64,000 nt of DNA from Bradyrhizobium lablabi (GCF_018129385.1 NZ_JAFCLN010000006.1:271696-335695); one strand, 5' to 3'. Counted from the first letter of the stretch, positions 19,370-27,899 are shown. Notes: generated from the sequence alone by a model not told the origin. Numbers and translations are program-made.

Positions 19370-19663
19370 ATGGCTAAAGAAGAGCTGATCCAGTTCGAAG
19401 GACTGGTCACCGAAATCCTGCCCGATGCCCGCTACCGCGTGCAGCTCGATGCCGGACACGAGATTGTCGCCTACACGGCCGGCAAGATGAAGAAGAACCG
19501 CATCAAGACGCTGGCCGGCGATCGCGTTACCGTCGAGATGTCGCCCTACGATCTCGAGAAGGGACGCCTGATCTTCCGTCACAAGGACGAACGTCCGGCG
19601 AGCGCGGGCCCGGCGCCACAACGCGGCGGACCGCAGCGCGGCGGCCAGTTCCGCCGCAGATAA
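19370..19663 (+). CDS. infA: Translation initiation factor IF-1 with extended basic tail
   Basis: 97 residues. Residues 1-72 are a complete S1/OB-fold IF-1 ([20 protein letters not shown], then the [12 protein letters not shown] and [16 protein letters not shown] segments). IF-1 binds the 30S A site during initiation and has RNA-melting activity. About 25 extra residues follow, rich in Pro, Gly, Gln and Arg (ending GGQFRRR), beyond the normal length. Its place between rhlE and cspA suggests a cold-associated paralogue rather than the sole housekeeping copy (inference). Confidence 0.9.
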   Translation: MAKEELIQFEGLVTEILPDARYRVQLDAGHEIVAYTAGKMKKNRIKTLAGDRVTVEMSPYDLEKGRLIFRHKDERPASAGPAPQRGGPQRGGQFRRR

Positions 19664-19888
19664 GACACGTCGAAGCCGGCCGCGCATGGCAAAATCATGG
19701 CGATGCGCGGTCGTGCGTCTGCAACGGACGCACCCCCTAACGCAACAAAAATTCGCGCAGCTCAGGATTGTTTTGGAAGCTGCCTTCGAATAGAATAGCG
19801 GCTATCGATTTTCGGCCGGACGAGATTAGCACCACACCGGTACAGCCGGTTCAAACGCTGACGACCCTTCCAAAAATTCGATCTCACC

Positions 19889-19906
19889 AGCCCACGAAAG
19901 TGGGCT
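19889..19906 (+). promoter_or_regulatory. GAAA-tetraloop hairpin in the cspA leader
   Basis: AGCCCAC-GAAA-GTGGGCT forms a perfect 7-bp stem with a GNRA loop, about 17 bases before the AAGGGA ribosome-binding site of cspA. The cspA leader (19664-19936, 273 bases, gene-free) also holds a weaker GTGCGTC/GACGCAC stem at 19713-19733. It is a possible cold-responsive 5' UTR element. Confidence 0.5.
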
Positions 19907-19936
19907 TCGACGCTTTATACCTGAAGGGACTACCCC

Positions 19937-20149
19937 GTGAGCATGGGAACTGTGAAGTGGTTCAACGCAACCAAGGGCTACGGCTTCATCCAGCCGGATG
20001 ACGGCGGCAACGATGTGTTCGTGCACATCAGCGCAGTCGAACGCGCCGGCCTTGGAACGCTGCGTGAAGGCCAGAAGATCTCCTACGAGATCGTGGCCGA
20101 TCGGCGTTCCGGCAAGTCTTCGGCCGACAATCTCCGCGCCGCCAACTAA
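19937..20149 (+). CDS. cspA: Cold shock protein, CspA family
   Basis: 70 residues from GTG, well placed after AAGGGA; an ATG two codons later (MGTVKWF) is an alternative. RNP1 (KGYGFIQ) and RNP2 (VFVHISA) motifs and the MGTVKWFN start are diagnostic of the cold-shock OB fold, which binds single-stranded RNA as a chaperone. The gene has its own leader and a terminator. Confidence 0.95.
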   Translation: MSMGTVKWFNATKGYGFIQPDDGGNDVFVHISAVERAGLGTLREGQKISYEIVADRRSGKSSADNLRAAN

Positions 20150-20194
20150 GGCTGCCTGCGGCCATTGCCGTGGGACCTGAAATCGAATGTGACG

Positions 20195-20223
20195 AAAGGC
20201 CGTGCAGAAGCGCGGCCTTTTTT
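20195..20223 (+). terminator. Rho-independent terminator of cspA
   Basis: AAAGGCCG (20195-20202) pairs with CGGCCTTT (20213-20220), followed by further T residues. It lies 45 bases after the cspA stop. Confidence 0.85.
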
Positions 20224-20252
20224 GTTTGAGCGGTCGAAAGAGCGGCTCGGCG

Positions 20253-20813
20253 TTACGCGCAGCTCGAAGTCTTGAAGACGACGGACGCCGACTGGCGAGG
20301 CCGCGTGTAAGTCTGTTCTTTCAGGTTGATGTTCGCCTTCATCACGTAGCCTATTCCCACGGGCACGTAGAGATACTCGACCTCTGCCATGATCAGATAG
20401 GTGCCTTTGACTTTCAAGCCGGCCGGAATGCTCACCGTGCTGTCATTGCCTCTCGGTGCCGATCCCTTGCTCCACTTGACCTTCGCGTCGAGATTGTCGT
20501 CGACGTACACTTGCGAGACGGTGGAAACGAGCGGCGTCGTCGAATAGGGCGCCATAATCGCCTTGCCGGTGGCCAGGAAGCCGTCGAGATCGGTCTGGGT
20601 CACACAGGACGATTGGGATGTCAGGTCCGAAAGCGTGCGGGCCACCAGCGTGACCTTGCGGTCGACGGCGATGCCCGACGAAAACTCGACCACGCCAAAG
20701 AACAGCGTCAGCATGATCGGCACGACCACGGAGAATTCCACCGCCGCGCTACCGCGCTCGTCGCGAAGAAGGCCGGCGATCGAGCGAACGTTCCGCATCA
20801 GCTTGATCCTCAT
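20253..20813 (-). CDS. TadE/TadG-family pseudopilin-like protein
   Basis: 186 residues from MRIKLM, which has AAGGTG seven bases upstream. The TadE-like motif RDERGSAAVEFSVVVPIMLTLFF at about residues 18-40 contains the hydrophobic helix with the Glu that marks these minor pseudopilins. The rest is periplasmic, with two Cys residues (SSCVTQ and the C-terminal SSCA) that could form a disulphide. It supports Flp pilus assembly. It is minus-strand, next to a second TadE-like gene, and opposite in direction to the main tad operon. Confidence 0.8.
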   Translation of the reverse strand: MRIKLMRNVRSIAGLLRDERGSAAVEFSVVVPIMLTLFFGVVEFSSGIAVDRKVTLVARTLSDLTSQSSCVTQTDLDGFLATGKAIMAPYSTTPLVSTVSQVYVDDNLDAKVKWSKGSAPRGNDSTVSIPAGLKVKGTYLIMAEVEYLYVPVGIGYVMKANINLKEQTYTRPRQSASVVFKTSSCA

Positions 20814-20831
20814 GGCGTTGCACCTTGTCTG

Positions 20832-20875
20832 GAGCATCTTTTCCGAAAACCGGTTTCCACTTTTTTGGATCATGC
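20832..20875. repeat. Short imperfect palindrome (GCATGATC family, copy 2)
   Basis: GAGCATCTTTTCCGAAAACC followed by GGTTTCCACTTTTTTGG and ATCATGC, the same design as 6828-6872. It fills the gap between the two TadE-like genes. Confidence 0.7.
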
Positions 20876-20876
20876 T

Positions 20877-21452
20877 TTACGGCTCGACATGGAAGGCGGC
20901 AGTGGCGGCGAGCAGGCGTTTGCTGTCGCTGCCGCCGCGGCCGATATTGGCGATGTTGTAGCCGAGGCCGGTCACGTAAAGCGGATAGCGGTAGTAGGCG
21001 CGTGCCACGACGGTGGCGTTGCTGCCGGGCGACGGAAGCTGAAACGTGAAGCTCGAATTATCGTAATTGCCGCCGCTGATCGGATCATTGATCGTGATCG
21101 GCGTACCCTGGGGATAGGTTCTGACGTCGAACTCGATACCCTCGCATTTGAACAGGACGATGAGACGGGGGCAGATGTCATCCCTGAACTTCTGCATCTG
21201 CTGCTGCACGGAGAGCGCGCCGTTCGCGTCCTGGAACTGATGGGTAAAGATTAGCCGCGCCGAATCCTGCAAGCCGGTTTCCAGCACCTGGCCGGCGAAG
21301 AACACGATCGAGGTTTCGATGATTGCGAACAGCAGCGCGAAGAAGGGCGTTGCGACCATGGCGAATTCCACCGCGGCCGAACCGCGGCGGTCGCGCCTGA
21401 AGCGGCGGAACAACTTTCGGGTGATGGCGGCAGAACCAGCGGACGACGGCAT
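20877..21452 (-). CDS. TadE-family pilus assembly protein
   Basis: About 191 residues from the ATG at 21452; the longest frame begins with TTG at 21488. A basic stretch (LFRRFRRDRRG) precedes SAAVEFAMVATPFFALLFAI, the TadE helix, and the rest is a periplasmic domain with two Cys (DDICPR and LFKCEG). It is a minor pseudopilin of the Tad system. It is separated from the pil_N-like gene 21618-22136 by about 165 bases. Confidence 0.85.
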   Translation of the reverse strand: MPSSAGSAAITRKLFRRFRRDRRGSAAVEFAMVATPFFALLFAIIETSIVFFAGQVLETGLQDSARLIFTHQFQDANGALSVQQQMQKFRDDICPRLIVLFKCEGIEFDVRTYPQGTPITINDPISGGNYDNSSFTFQLPSPGSNATVVARAYYRYPLYVTGLGYNIANIGRGGSDSKRLLAATAAFHVEP

Positions 21453-21617
21453 CGAAAAGCCCCGGAACAGCGATGAACGACGGGCCAATCCTTACCGGAA
21501 ACAGATTGTTGAAGTGTTTCGCGCAATCAACGCAAGGTGACCCGTGGCGCTAACCGGGCGTTAACCGTGCTGTGCAGCGGCCTGCTGCTATTCGATTCGC
21601 AGGCCGCTGACCGGCGC

Positions 21618-22136
21618 TCAGTTCTGTGACTTGCCGGAGGCTGTGGCGGCGCCGGTGGCGGTGCCGTTGAGGGTGCCGGCCTGTTCCAGCGCCGACTTGA
21701 AATAGTCGCTGCCGTCGCCCAGCGTGACCCGGCGCTGACAGATCGGCATACAGCTATAGGAATTGCGCTCGACGCCGCGATAGACCGTGATGAGCTGGTA
21801 GTCGCTCGGACCTTCGACCTGGATGATGCGGTCGACCACGATTTCGCCGGCCCGGTCGAGCGCGATGAAATTGGTCGCGCCATAGCCCTTGCCGGTAACG
21901 ACCACGAGGCCGCCGGGTTGCAGCGTCACGTCGGCGATCATGGGATTTCCGACCACGATGGTGGCGACCTTGCCCGGAAGCTTTACGAGCTTGGCCTGAT
22001 CGACAGCGACCGCGACGGTTTCAGGCGGGGGTATGGGTGCAGTCGAGGCCACGGCCGGCCACAATGAGGCTGCGAGAGCCAGAGCCAAGACTACAGACCG
22101 CGCCGAAGCGCGGTTACGCTGGGAATGATACGCCAT
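21618..22136 (-). CDS. Stand-alone pilus/secretin N-terminal (pil_N, N0-like) domain protein
   Basis: 172 residues: a signal peptide (cleavage near residue 31-33), a domain at about 42-108 of the type found at the N terminus of Tad/T2SS/T3SS secretins (AKLVKLPGKVATIVVGNPMI and the VVVTGKGYGATNFIALD part), then a short region with a C129-C133 pair and a Ser/Ala/Thr-rich end. It lacks any secretin barrel. It is probably a periplasmic accessory of the Tad pilus, possibly binding CpaC. Similar stand-alone genes occur next to tadE genes in related bacteria (family knowledge). Confidence 0.75.
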   Translation of the reverse strand: MAYHSQRNRASARSVVLALALAASLWPAVASTAPIPPPETVAVAVDQAKLVKLPGKVATIVVGNPMIADVTLQPGGLVVVTGKGYGATNFIALDRAGEIVVDRIIQVEGPSDYQLITVYRGVERNSYSCMPICQRRVTLGDGSDYFKSALEQAGTLNGTATGAATASGKSQN

Positions 22137-22261
22137 ACTCTACCCCGGGACGTTGACTTGCCGGCAAAAGCGATACGCAGCGGAACCGGCGCCCGACAGG
22201 GTTAACCTGACGCCAATGTGTGAAATAATCGCAAAGAGTCGAGGCAAAATGCCCGGCAATT

Positions 22262-23107
22262 CTACTGTTTTGCCGCGATGTGCTTGAACGGATAGGCCAA
22301 CTGGCCGGCGATCTCGGTCGGGAAGGATTCCTGGTCGTCGACGCCGTAATTGTCGGGAAGCACGCCCTCCGGCATTCGCCAGGTGCCGAACAGGATATCC
22401 CAGATCGGAAACGTGCCGGCGAAATTGGTGTTGCCGCCCTCTTCCGGCGCGGTGTGGTGCCAGCGGTGAAACACCGGCGTCGCCAGCACGTATTTGAACG
22501 GGCCGAGCGTCCAGTTCAGGTTGGCGTGCACGAAGGCCGAGTGGAAGATATTGAACGGCGCGATCCAGATCATCGCGTCGGGCGAGATGCCGGCCATCAG
22601 CAGCACGACATCGACGCCGATGGTTCCGAGGATCAGATTCACCGGGTGAAAGCGCGCCGCCGAAATCCAGTCGACCTCTTCGGAGGAATGATGGATGGCA
22701 TGGTATTTCCAGAAGCCGCCATTGTGGAACATGCGGTGCAGCCAGTACATCATGAAGTCGGCGAGCACCAGAAACAGGATGGCCTGTAGCCACAGCGGCA
22801 GCGTGGCCAGCGGACCGTGGCCGTTCTCATAGAACGCAATCAGTTCGTCAGCATCGTGTATCTTGAAAACGAGGCTTGCGCCGACCACCAGAAGACCGAT
22901 CCGGAACACGCGCGCGAACAGCGGCACAAAGAACCAGTAGCAGATGTCGGTGACGAGTTCCTTCTTGCGCCACCACGGCTTGCCGGGATTGCAGGCCCAG
23001 AAATGCGTCAAGACGGAAAAGATCACGGCCAGCAGGATCGTAACAGGCACCACCTTGGCGATGGTCTGGCCGACCATCTCGACGACTTCCATAGGTAGAT
23101 TAGACAT
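22262..23107 (-). CDS. Sterol desaturase/fatty acid hydroxylase family membrane protein
   Basis: 281 residues from MSNLPME, with GAGGCGG upstream. About four hydrophobic segments and the three His clusters of the di-iron family are present: HRMFH, HAIHHSSEEVDW and, near the C terminus, HRWHHT. These enzymes hydroxylate or desaturate lipids in the membrane; the substrate here is unknown. It lies between the minus-strand tadE group and the divergent Flp pilin gene and is probably not a pilus component. Confidence 0.88.
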   Translation of the reverse strand: MSNLPMEVVEMVGQTIAKVVPVTILLAVIFSVLTHFWACNPGKPWWRKKELVTDICYWFFVPLFARVFRIGLLVVGASLVFKIHDADELIAFYENGHGPLATLPLWLQAILFLVLADFMMYWLHRMFHNGGFWKYHAIHHSSEEVDWISAARFHPVNLILGTIGVDVVLLMAGISPDAMIWIAPFNIFHSAFVHANLNWTLGPFKYVLATPVFHRWHHTAPEEGGNTNFAGTFPIWDILFGTWRMPEGVLPDNYGVDDQESFPTEIAGQLAYPFKHIAAKQ

Positions 23108-23245
23108 ATCCGCCTCATCCGATCCGGTACGCAACAAGCGTTATCCGTGCACGCTTAAGGAGCCATAAACAGCCGGCGCGCCCGCTGTACCCGTCCATTC
23201 CATCATAATGGCAATGCCGGAAAATTCTGCATTTTAGAAATGTCC

Positions 23246-23260
23246 TTAATGCCAAATTTA
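23246..23260 (+). promoter_or_regulatory. Possible CtrA-binding site before the Flp pilin gene
   Basis: TTAA-N7-TTTA (TTAATGCCAAATTTA), one base off the TTAA-N7-TTAA CtrA consensus, 157 bases before the pilin start. CtrA controls pilA in Caulobacter (established). The 23108-23416 interval is gene-free and should hold the promoter of the tad operon. Confidence 0.35.
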
Positions 23261-23416
23261 CTGTGCTCAAGAACAGCGAGTTCGACCCGATTTTACGCGG
23301 ACGAATTAACTGCGCCGAAATTGTCGCACCTTAGGGTGGCCGTATGGTCACGGTGCTGAGAACGCCGGCCAGACCTAACGTTAGTTCGACCAGCCACGTG
23401 TACAGGAGTTTACCTG

Positions 23417-23581
23417 ATGAAGAACCTGATTGCTCGTTTCGTGAAGGATGAGTCCGGCGCTACCGCCATCGAATACGGCCTGATCGCCGCCGGCATTTCG
23501 CTGGCCATCATCGCCGTCGTCAACGGCGTCGGCAGCAACCTGAACACCAAGTTCACCTCGATCAACAGCTCGCTCAAGTAA
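23417..23581 (+). CDS. flp: Flp/Fap-type pilin
   Basis: 54 residues: short basic leader, then DESGATAIEYGLIAAGISLA, the Flp motif with processing expected between G14 and A15 and the essential Glu-Tyr pair, then a hydrophobic helix and a hydrophilic end. It is the major subunit of the Tad pilus, cleaved by CpaA. The ribosome-binding site CAGGAG is ten bases upstream of the ATG. It has its own terminator, allowing high expression relative to the cpa genes. Confidence 0.95.
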   Translation: MKNLIARFVKDESGATAIEYGLIAAGISLAIIAVVNGVGSNLNTKFTSINSSLK

Positions 23582-23603
23582 GCGACTGTTGCGAGTTTCT
23601 ATC

Positions 23604-23635
23604 AAAGGCCCCGGGTATTACCGGGGCCTTTCTGT
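23604..23635 (+). terminator. Rho-independent terminator of the pilin gene
   Basis: AAAGGCCCCGG (23604-23614) pairs with CCGGGGCCTTT (23621-23631) around a 6-base loop, followed by a T-rich CTGTTT. It probably separates the abundant pilin message from the downstream tad genes. Confidence 0.8.
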
Positions 23636-23680
23636 TTCGGCAGGCGACCTGCCGAATGCTGCTTTCGGCGAGTTCCGGGT

Positions 23681-23812
23681 ATGCGTATGCGTAAGGGCGA
23701 AGCCAGTTCGGCCGCTTCCGCGCGGGCCGATCGTTCCATCGAGCTTGTGTGCCTCGCGTTGATCGTGGCGCTGCTAACGCTGGCGCTCCGCATCGTCAGC
23801 ATCGTGTCGTGA
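23681..23812 (+). CDS. Tiny single-pass membrane protein in the tad locus
   Basis: 43 residues: a basic hydrophilic start (MRMRKGE) and one hydrophobic helix at about residues 21-41 (ELVCLALIVALLTLALRIV). It could start at either ATG 23681 or 23687. It is not recognised. Position between the pilin and the prepilin peptidase genes and coding-like composition are the only support. Confidence 0.45.
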   Translation: MRMRKGEASSAASARADRSIELVCLALIVALLTLALRIVSIVS

Positions 23813-23926
23813 TACGCTCGGGAACCCGGCGTTTCCTGCATTTGCGAGACGACTGGCAACCGCTCGGCAACGAAGTGCTGCTATGGCTGCGCCAAACGCA
23901 ACCTTCGACCGGGTCGGGGTAAGGGC

Positions 23927-24073
23927 ATGCGAGGCGTGGTAGCTTTTGCGATCATAACCGCCCTTCTGGGGGTGGTGGATGCGGCGTTCTTCAAGGGCCG
24001 CTACCTCAAGGACAGCCAGGACGCGCTCGTCGGTCTTGCGTCGCTGTCGACACAAATCGGCGGCCGCCGCTGA
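23927..24073 (+). CDS. Small membrane-anchored protein in the tad locus
   Basis: 48 residues: one N-terminal helix (VVAFAIITALLGVVDAAFF) followed by a short hydrophilic tail (GRYLKDSQDALV). GGGTAAGGG lies just before the ATG. The pattern of a short N-terminal helix plus about 25 polar residues resembles small proteins common in bradyrhizobia, but no function is known. Confidence 0.55.
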   Translation: MRGVVAFAIITALLGVVDAAFFKGRYLKDSQDALVGLASLSTQIGGRR

Positions 24074-24158
24074 GCAGCGCCGTTTCCCGATCCTTCACCA
24101 TTGCCCGTTAGGCTCGCAGCCGCGACCTCACGCATTCGCCGCCCGGGTGGGACCTCCA

Positions 24159-24683
24159 ATGATCCTCGACATCGCACGCCTTCTCCTGTTCCCGGCCCTG
24201 ATGGCGTTCGCTGCCGCCAGCGACCTCTTCACCATGACGATCTCGAACCGGATCTCGCTGGCGCTGGTGGCCGGATTTTTTGCGCTGGCGCTGCTGGGAG
24301 GCATGGCACCTTACGACATCGCCATGCATGCCGCGGCCGGCGTGATCGTGCTGGCGGTCGCTTTCGCCTGTTTCGCCATGGGCTGGGTCGGCGGCGGCGA
24401 TGCCAAGGTGGCCGCGGCCGCCGCGCTCTGGTTCGGCTTTGGCCATTTGATGAATTACCTGCTTTACGCCTCGCTGTTCGGCGGCGCGCTGACCCTGCTG
24501 CTGCTACAGTTCCGGCAATGGCCACTGCCTTACGCGCTGGCCGGCCAGGCCTGGCTGATGCGGCTGCATGCCAAGGAAAGCGGAATCCCCTACGGCATCG
24601 CCCTCGCGATCGGCGCGCTGACGATCTATCCGGAGACAGAGTGGATCAAGGCGATCGACCTTGGCCATCTCGCCATCCGATAA
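24159..24683 (+). CDS. cpaA: Prepilin peptidase CpaA/TadV
   Basis: 174 residues, a type IV prepilin aspartic peptidase lacking the methylase domain. The two catalytic Asp are in AASDLFTM (about residue 22) and GGGDAK (about residue 79). About five membrane segments are present. It cleaves Flp prepilin and TadE/G proteins. The ATG at 24159 is chosen over the longer frame, which has no leader-like or membrane sequence. Confidence 0.93.
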   Translation: MILDIARLLLFPALMAFAAASDLFTMTISNRISLALVAGFFALALLGGMAPYDIAMHAAAGVIVLAVAFACFAMGWVGGGDAKVAAAAALWFGFGHLMNYLLYASLFGGALTLLLLQFRQWPLPYALAGQAWLMRLHAKESGIPYGIALAIGALTIYPETEWIKAIDLGHLAIR

Positions 24684-24829
24684 GGGCGCAACACTGCGCA
24701 GGAATCCCGCCAAGTAACTCTGCGTTAAGGCAGTTTCCTCACGCTCCATTAACCATGCTTTGACGAATAGCTGGTCAACTCCCGTTACGGCGGCGGAAGC
24801 GTCGCGGCGTAATGTGGAAAGTGAAGCGT

Positions 24830-25630
24830 ATGAATACCGCACGCATTGTGGTCCTTGCCATTGCCCTCGGCGCGGGTGGCATTGCCGCATATCTTGCCAG
24901 TGGGTCCGACAGCCCGCCGCCACAGCCCTCGCAGCCCGTCGCCCAGGTGCCGACCGTCGAGGTGCTGGTCGCGAAGTCCGACATCGGCCTCGGCCAGTCG
25001 GTCAAGACCGAGGATCTGCAATGGCAGACCTGGCCGGCCGCGGGCGCGAGCGGCACTTTCATCAAAAAGGGCGAGCGGCCCGAGGCCGCCACGCAGGTCA
25101 CCGGCTCGATCGCGCGCGCCCCCTTTATCGCCGGTGAGCCGATCCGCGAAGCGAAGCTGGTCAAGGCGGACGGCTCCGGATTCATGGCCGCGATCCTGCC
25201 GACCGGCATGCGCGCGGTTTCGACGGAAATCTCGCCCGAAACCGGCGCCGGCGGCTTCATCCTGCCGAACGACCGGGTCGACGTGCTGCTGACCAAGCGC
25301 GAGAAGGCCGCCGACAGTCGCGGCGCCGAGATCGTCAATTCCGAAGTCATCCTGACCAACGTGCGCGTGCTCGCGATCGACCAGGCGCCCAAGGAGAAAG
25401 ACGGCCAGAACGCCGTGGTCGGCAAGACCGTGACGCTGGAGCTGAGGCCGGAGCAGGCCGAGACGCTGGCCCGCTCGCGGCAGACCGGCACGCTCTCGCT
25501 GGCGCTGCGAAGCATCGCCGACGTCAACGCCCCCGAGATCCAGACCGACGATCCGCAGCGCTCAAGGCGCGGCGAAAGCGTCAATATTGTCCGTTACGGC
25601 GTCAACAGCCCAACGACGATGCAGAAGTGA
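24830..25630 (+). CDS. cpaB: Flp pilus assembly protein CpaB/RcpC
   Basis: About 266 residues. One N-terminal membrane helix (IVVLAIALGAGGIAAYL), a Pro-rich linker, then a SAF domain (VEVLVAKSDIGLGQSV and TGSIARAPFIAGEPI segments) and a C-terminal RcpC region containing FILPNDRVDVLLT. It acts in the periplasm, near the secretin. A start six codons earlier (24812) is possible. It overlaps the longest cpaC frame at TGA. Confidence 0.92.
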   Translation: MNTARIVVLAIALGAGGIAAYLASGSDSPPPQPSQPVAQVPTVEVLVAKSDIGLGQSVKTEDLQWQTWPAAGASGTFIKKGERPEAATQVTGSIARAPFIAGEPIREAKLVKADGSGFMAAILPTGMRAVSTEISPETGAGGFILPNDRVDVLLTKREKAADSRGAEIVNSEVILTNVRVLAIDQAPKEKDGQNAVVGKTVTLELRPEQAETLARSRQTGTLSLALRSIADVNAPEIQTDDPQRSRRGESVNIVRYGVNSPTTMQK

Positions 25631-25647
25631 CCGAAAGGACCGAAGCG

Positions 25648-27138
25648 ATGCAATGCAGGGGGAAGCGACCGACGATGCGGGCCTTGGCGGCCCGCGCCCT
25701 GTCGTTCTCGGCGGTCGCCGCACTGATGTTCAATCAGACCGTGATGCCGGTGCTGGCGGGCGATTATCGCACCGGCGCGCCAATGGTTGCCGACGGCCAG
25801 ATGAACGCGCGCTTCCTTTCGCTCGGCGTCGGCAAGTCTGTCGTCATCGACCTGCCGCGCGACATCAAGGATGTGCTGGTTGCCGACCCAAAGATCGCCA
25901 ATGCGGTGGTCCGCTCGGCGCAGCGCGCCTACATCATCGGCGCGGCGGTCGGCCAGACCAACATCGTGTTCTTCGATTCCGCCGGCCAGCAGATCGCGGC
26001 CTATGACATCGCGGTCAAGCGCGACCTCAATGGCGTGCGCGCCGCGCTGAAGCAGACGATGCCGAACGCCGACATCCAGATCGACGGCATGGGCGACGGC
26101 GTCGTGCTGAGCGGCTCGGCCGCGAGCCCGATCGAGGCGCAGCAGGCCGGCGATATCGCCGCCCGCCTCGCGGGCGGCGCCGACAAGGTGGTCAACTCGA
26201 TCGTGGTGCGCGGCCGCGACCAGGTCATGCTGAAGGTCACCGTCGCCGAAATGGCGCGAACCATCATCAAGCAGCTCGGCATCGACATGTCGGCCAACCT
26301 GAACTACGGCACCTCGGTCGTTAACTTCACCAACAGCAACCCGTTCACGGCCTATGGCCGCCCGCTGGTTGCCCAGAACGGCATCGTTGGCAGTTTCGGC
26401 AGCGGCGCAGCCAGCGGTGCACCGTCGATCCAGGCCACCATCCGCGCGATGGAAAGCGCCGGCGTGGTGCGCACGCTTGCCGAACCGAACCTGACCGCGA
26501 TCTCTGGCGAATCAGCGACGTTCATCGCGGGCGGCGAATTCCCGATTCCCGCCGGCTATTCCTGCGACCCGATCACGCACATCTGTACCACGCAGATCAG
26601 CTTCAAGAAGTTCGGCATTTCGCTCAACTTCACGCCCGTGGTGCTGAGCGAAGGCCGCATCAGCCTGCGCGTGATGAGCGAAGTATCGGAGCTGTCGAAC
26701 GACAACTCGCTGATCATCACGCAATCGGTGACCGCGAACCAGAACAACTCGGTGACCATTCCCTCGATCAAGGTGCGCCGCGCCGAAACCACGCTGGAAA
26801 TTCCCTCCGGCGGCTCGATGGCGATGGCCGGTCTGATCGCCGACCAGACCAAGCAGGCCATCAACGGACTGCCGGGCCTGACCCAACTGCCGATTCTGGG
26901 CGCGCTGTTCCGGAGCCGCGACTTCATCAACAGCCAGACCGAACTGGTCCTGCTGGTGACTCCCTACATCGTGCGCGCCGCGACGCCGAAAGACCTGTCG
27001 CGCCCTGACGACGGTTTCGCCAACTCCACCGATCCGCAGGCCGATCTGCTCGGCAGCATCAATCGCATTTACGGGGTTCCGGGCCGTGTCGAGCCGGGCC
27101 GGAATTACCGTGGCCAATACGGCTTTATCACCGACTGA
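25648..27138 (+). CDS. cpaC: Tad pilus secretin CpaC/RcpA
   Basis: About 496 residues from the ATG at 25648 (AAAGGA upstream; a GTG at 25627 would overlap cpaB). Signal peptide to about residue 37, pil_N/N0 domain about 55-125 (VGKSVVIDLPRDIKDVLVAD and onward), BON-like domain about 125-200, and the secretin domain about 260-430 with the VRTLAEPNLTAISGE and GLPGLTQLPILGALFRS blocks. It forms the outer-membrane gate for the pilus. Confidence 0.95.
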   Translation: MQCRGKRPTMRALAARALSFSAVAALMFNQTVMPVLAGDYRTGAPMVADGQMNARFLSLGVGKSVVIDLPRDIKDVLVADPKIANAVVRSAQRAYIIGAAVGQTNIVFFDSAGQQIAAYDIAVKRDLNGVRAALKQTMPNADIQIDGMGDGVVLSGSAASPIEAQQAGDIAARLAGGADKVVNSIVVRGRDQVMLKVTVAEMARTIIKQLGIDMSANLNYGTSVVNFTNSNPFTAYGRPLVAQNGIVGSFGSGAASGAPSIQATIRAMESAGVVRTLAEPNLTAISGESATFIAGGEFPIPAGYSCDPITHICTTQISFKKFGISLNFTPVVLSEGRISLRVMSEVSELSNDNSLIITQSVTANQNNSVTIPSIKVRRAETTLEIPSGGSMAMAGLIADQTKQAINGLPGLTQLPILGALFRSRDFINSQTELVLLVTPYIVRAATPKDLSRPDDGFANSTDPQADLLGSINRIYGVPGRVEPGRNYRGQYGFITD

Positions 27139-27152
27139 GGCGGGATGAGACA

Positions 27153-27899
27153 ATGACGACCAAAGCCAAATCATCCACCGGCCGCACCGCCGCGCTTCGC
27201 ATCGGGCTCGCGCTGACAGGCCTCGCCGTCGTGCTCGGCGCCTGCAAGCACATCGACGATCCCTCGCCGGTCGCGTTCGCGCCCGAAGATTACCGGCTGC
27301 GCCATCCGATCGCCGTCACCGAGATCGACCGCGAGATCGTGGTCTTCGTTGGCAACAACCGCGGCGGCCTTGCCGCCCAGCAACGCGCCGATGTGATCGG
27401 GCTGGCGCAGACCTGGTTGCGCGAGGGCACGGGCGCGATCAACGTCGACGTGCCGGTCGACACGCCCAACGCGCGCGCCGCGGCGGATTCGGCGCGCGAG
27501 ATCCAGGCGCTGTTCGCAGCCGCCGGACTGCCGCCGCGGGCCTACACCGTGCGCCACTACAGGCCGGAAGATCCGCGTCACATGCCGGCGATCCGGCTGA
27601 AATACCCGCGTATCGCAGCGACCGCCGGTCCGTGTGGATTGTGGCCCGACGACATCGGCCCCGGCTACAAGAACAAGACCTATTACGACAACACGCAATA
27701 CTACAATTTCGGCTGCGCCGTGCAGCGCAACTTCGCGGCGATGATCGAAAATCCGTCGGATCTCACGCAGGCGCGTCCCGAGACGCCGGCCTATACGGCG
27801 CGGCGCACCGCAGCGTTCGACAAGTATCGCAAGGCAACCCCGACCACGACCACCTATCCCGAGGCCGACAAGGCCAAGCTAAGCAGTGTAGGCCAATGA
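27153..27899 (+). CDS. cpaD: Tad pilus lipoprotein CpaD
   Basis: 248 residues. The lipobox is visible (VVLGAC, Cys about 31), followed by a conserved region ending in the GPCGLWPDDIGP and NFGCAVQRNFAAM segments typical of CpaD. It probably pilots or stabilises the CpaC secretin at the outer membrane. It overlaps cpaE by four bases (ATGA). Confidence 0.92.
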   Translation: MTTKAKSSTGRTAALRIGLALTGLAVVLGACKHIDDPSPVAFAPEDYRLRHPIAVTEIDREIVVFVGNNRGGLAAQQRADVIGLAQTWLREGTGAINVDVPVDTPNARAAADSAREIQALFAAAGLPPRAYTVRHYRPEDPRHMPAIRLKYPRIAATAGPCGLWPDDIGPGYKNKTYYDNTQYYNFGCAVQRNFAAMIENPSDLTQARPETPAYTARRTAAFDKYRKATPTTTTYPEADKAKLSSVGQ

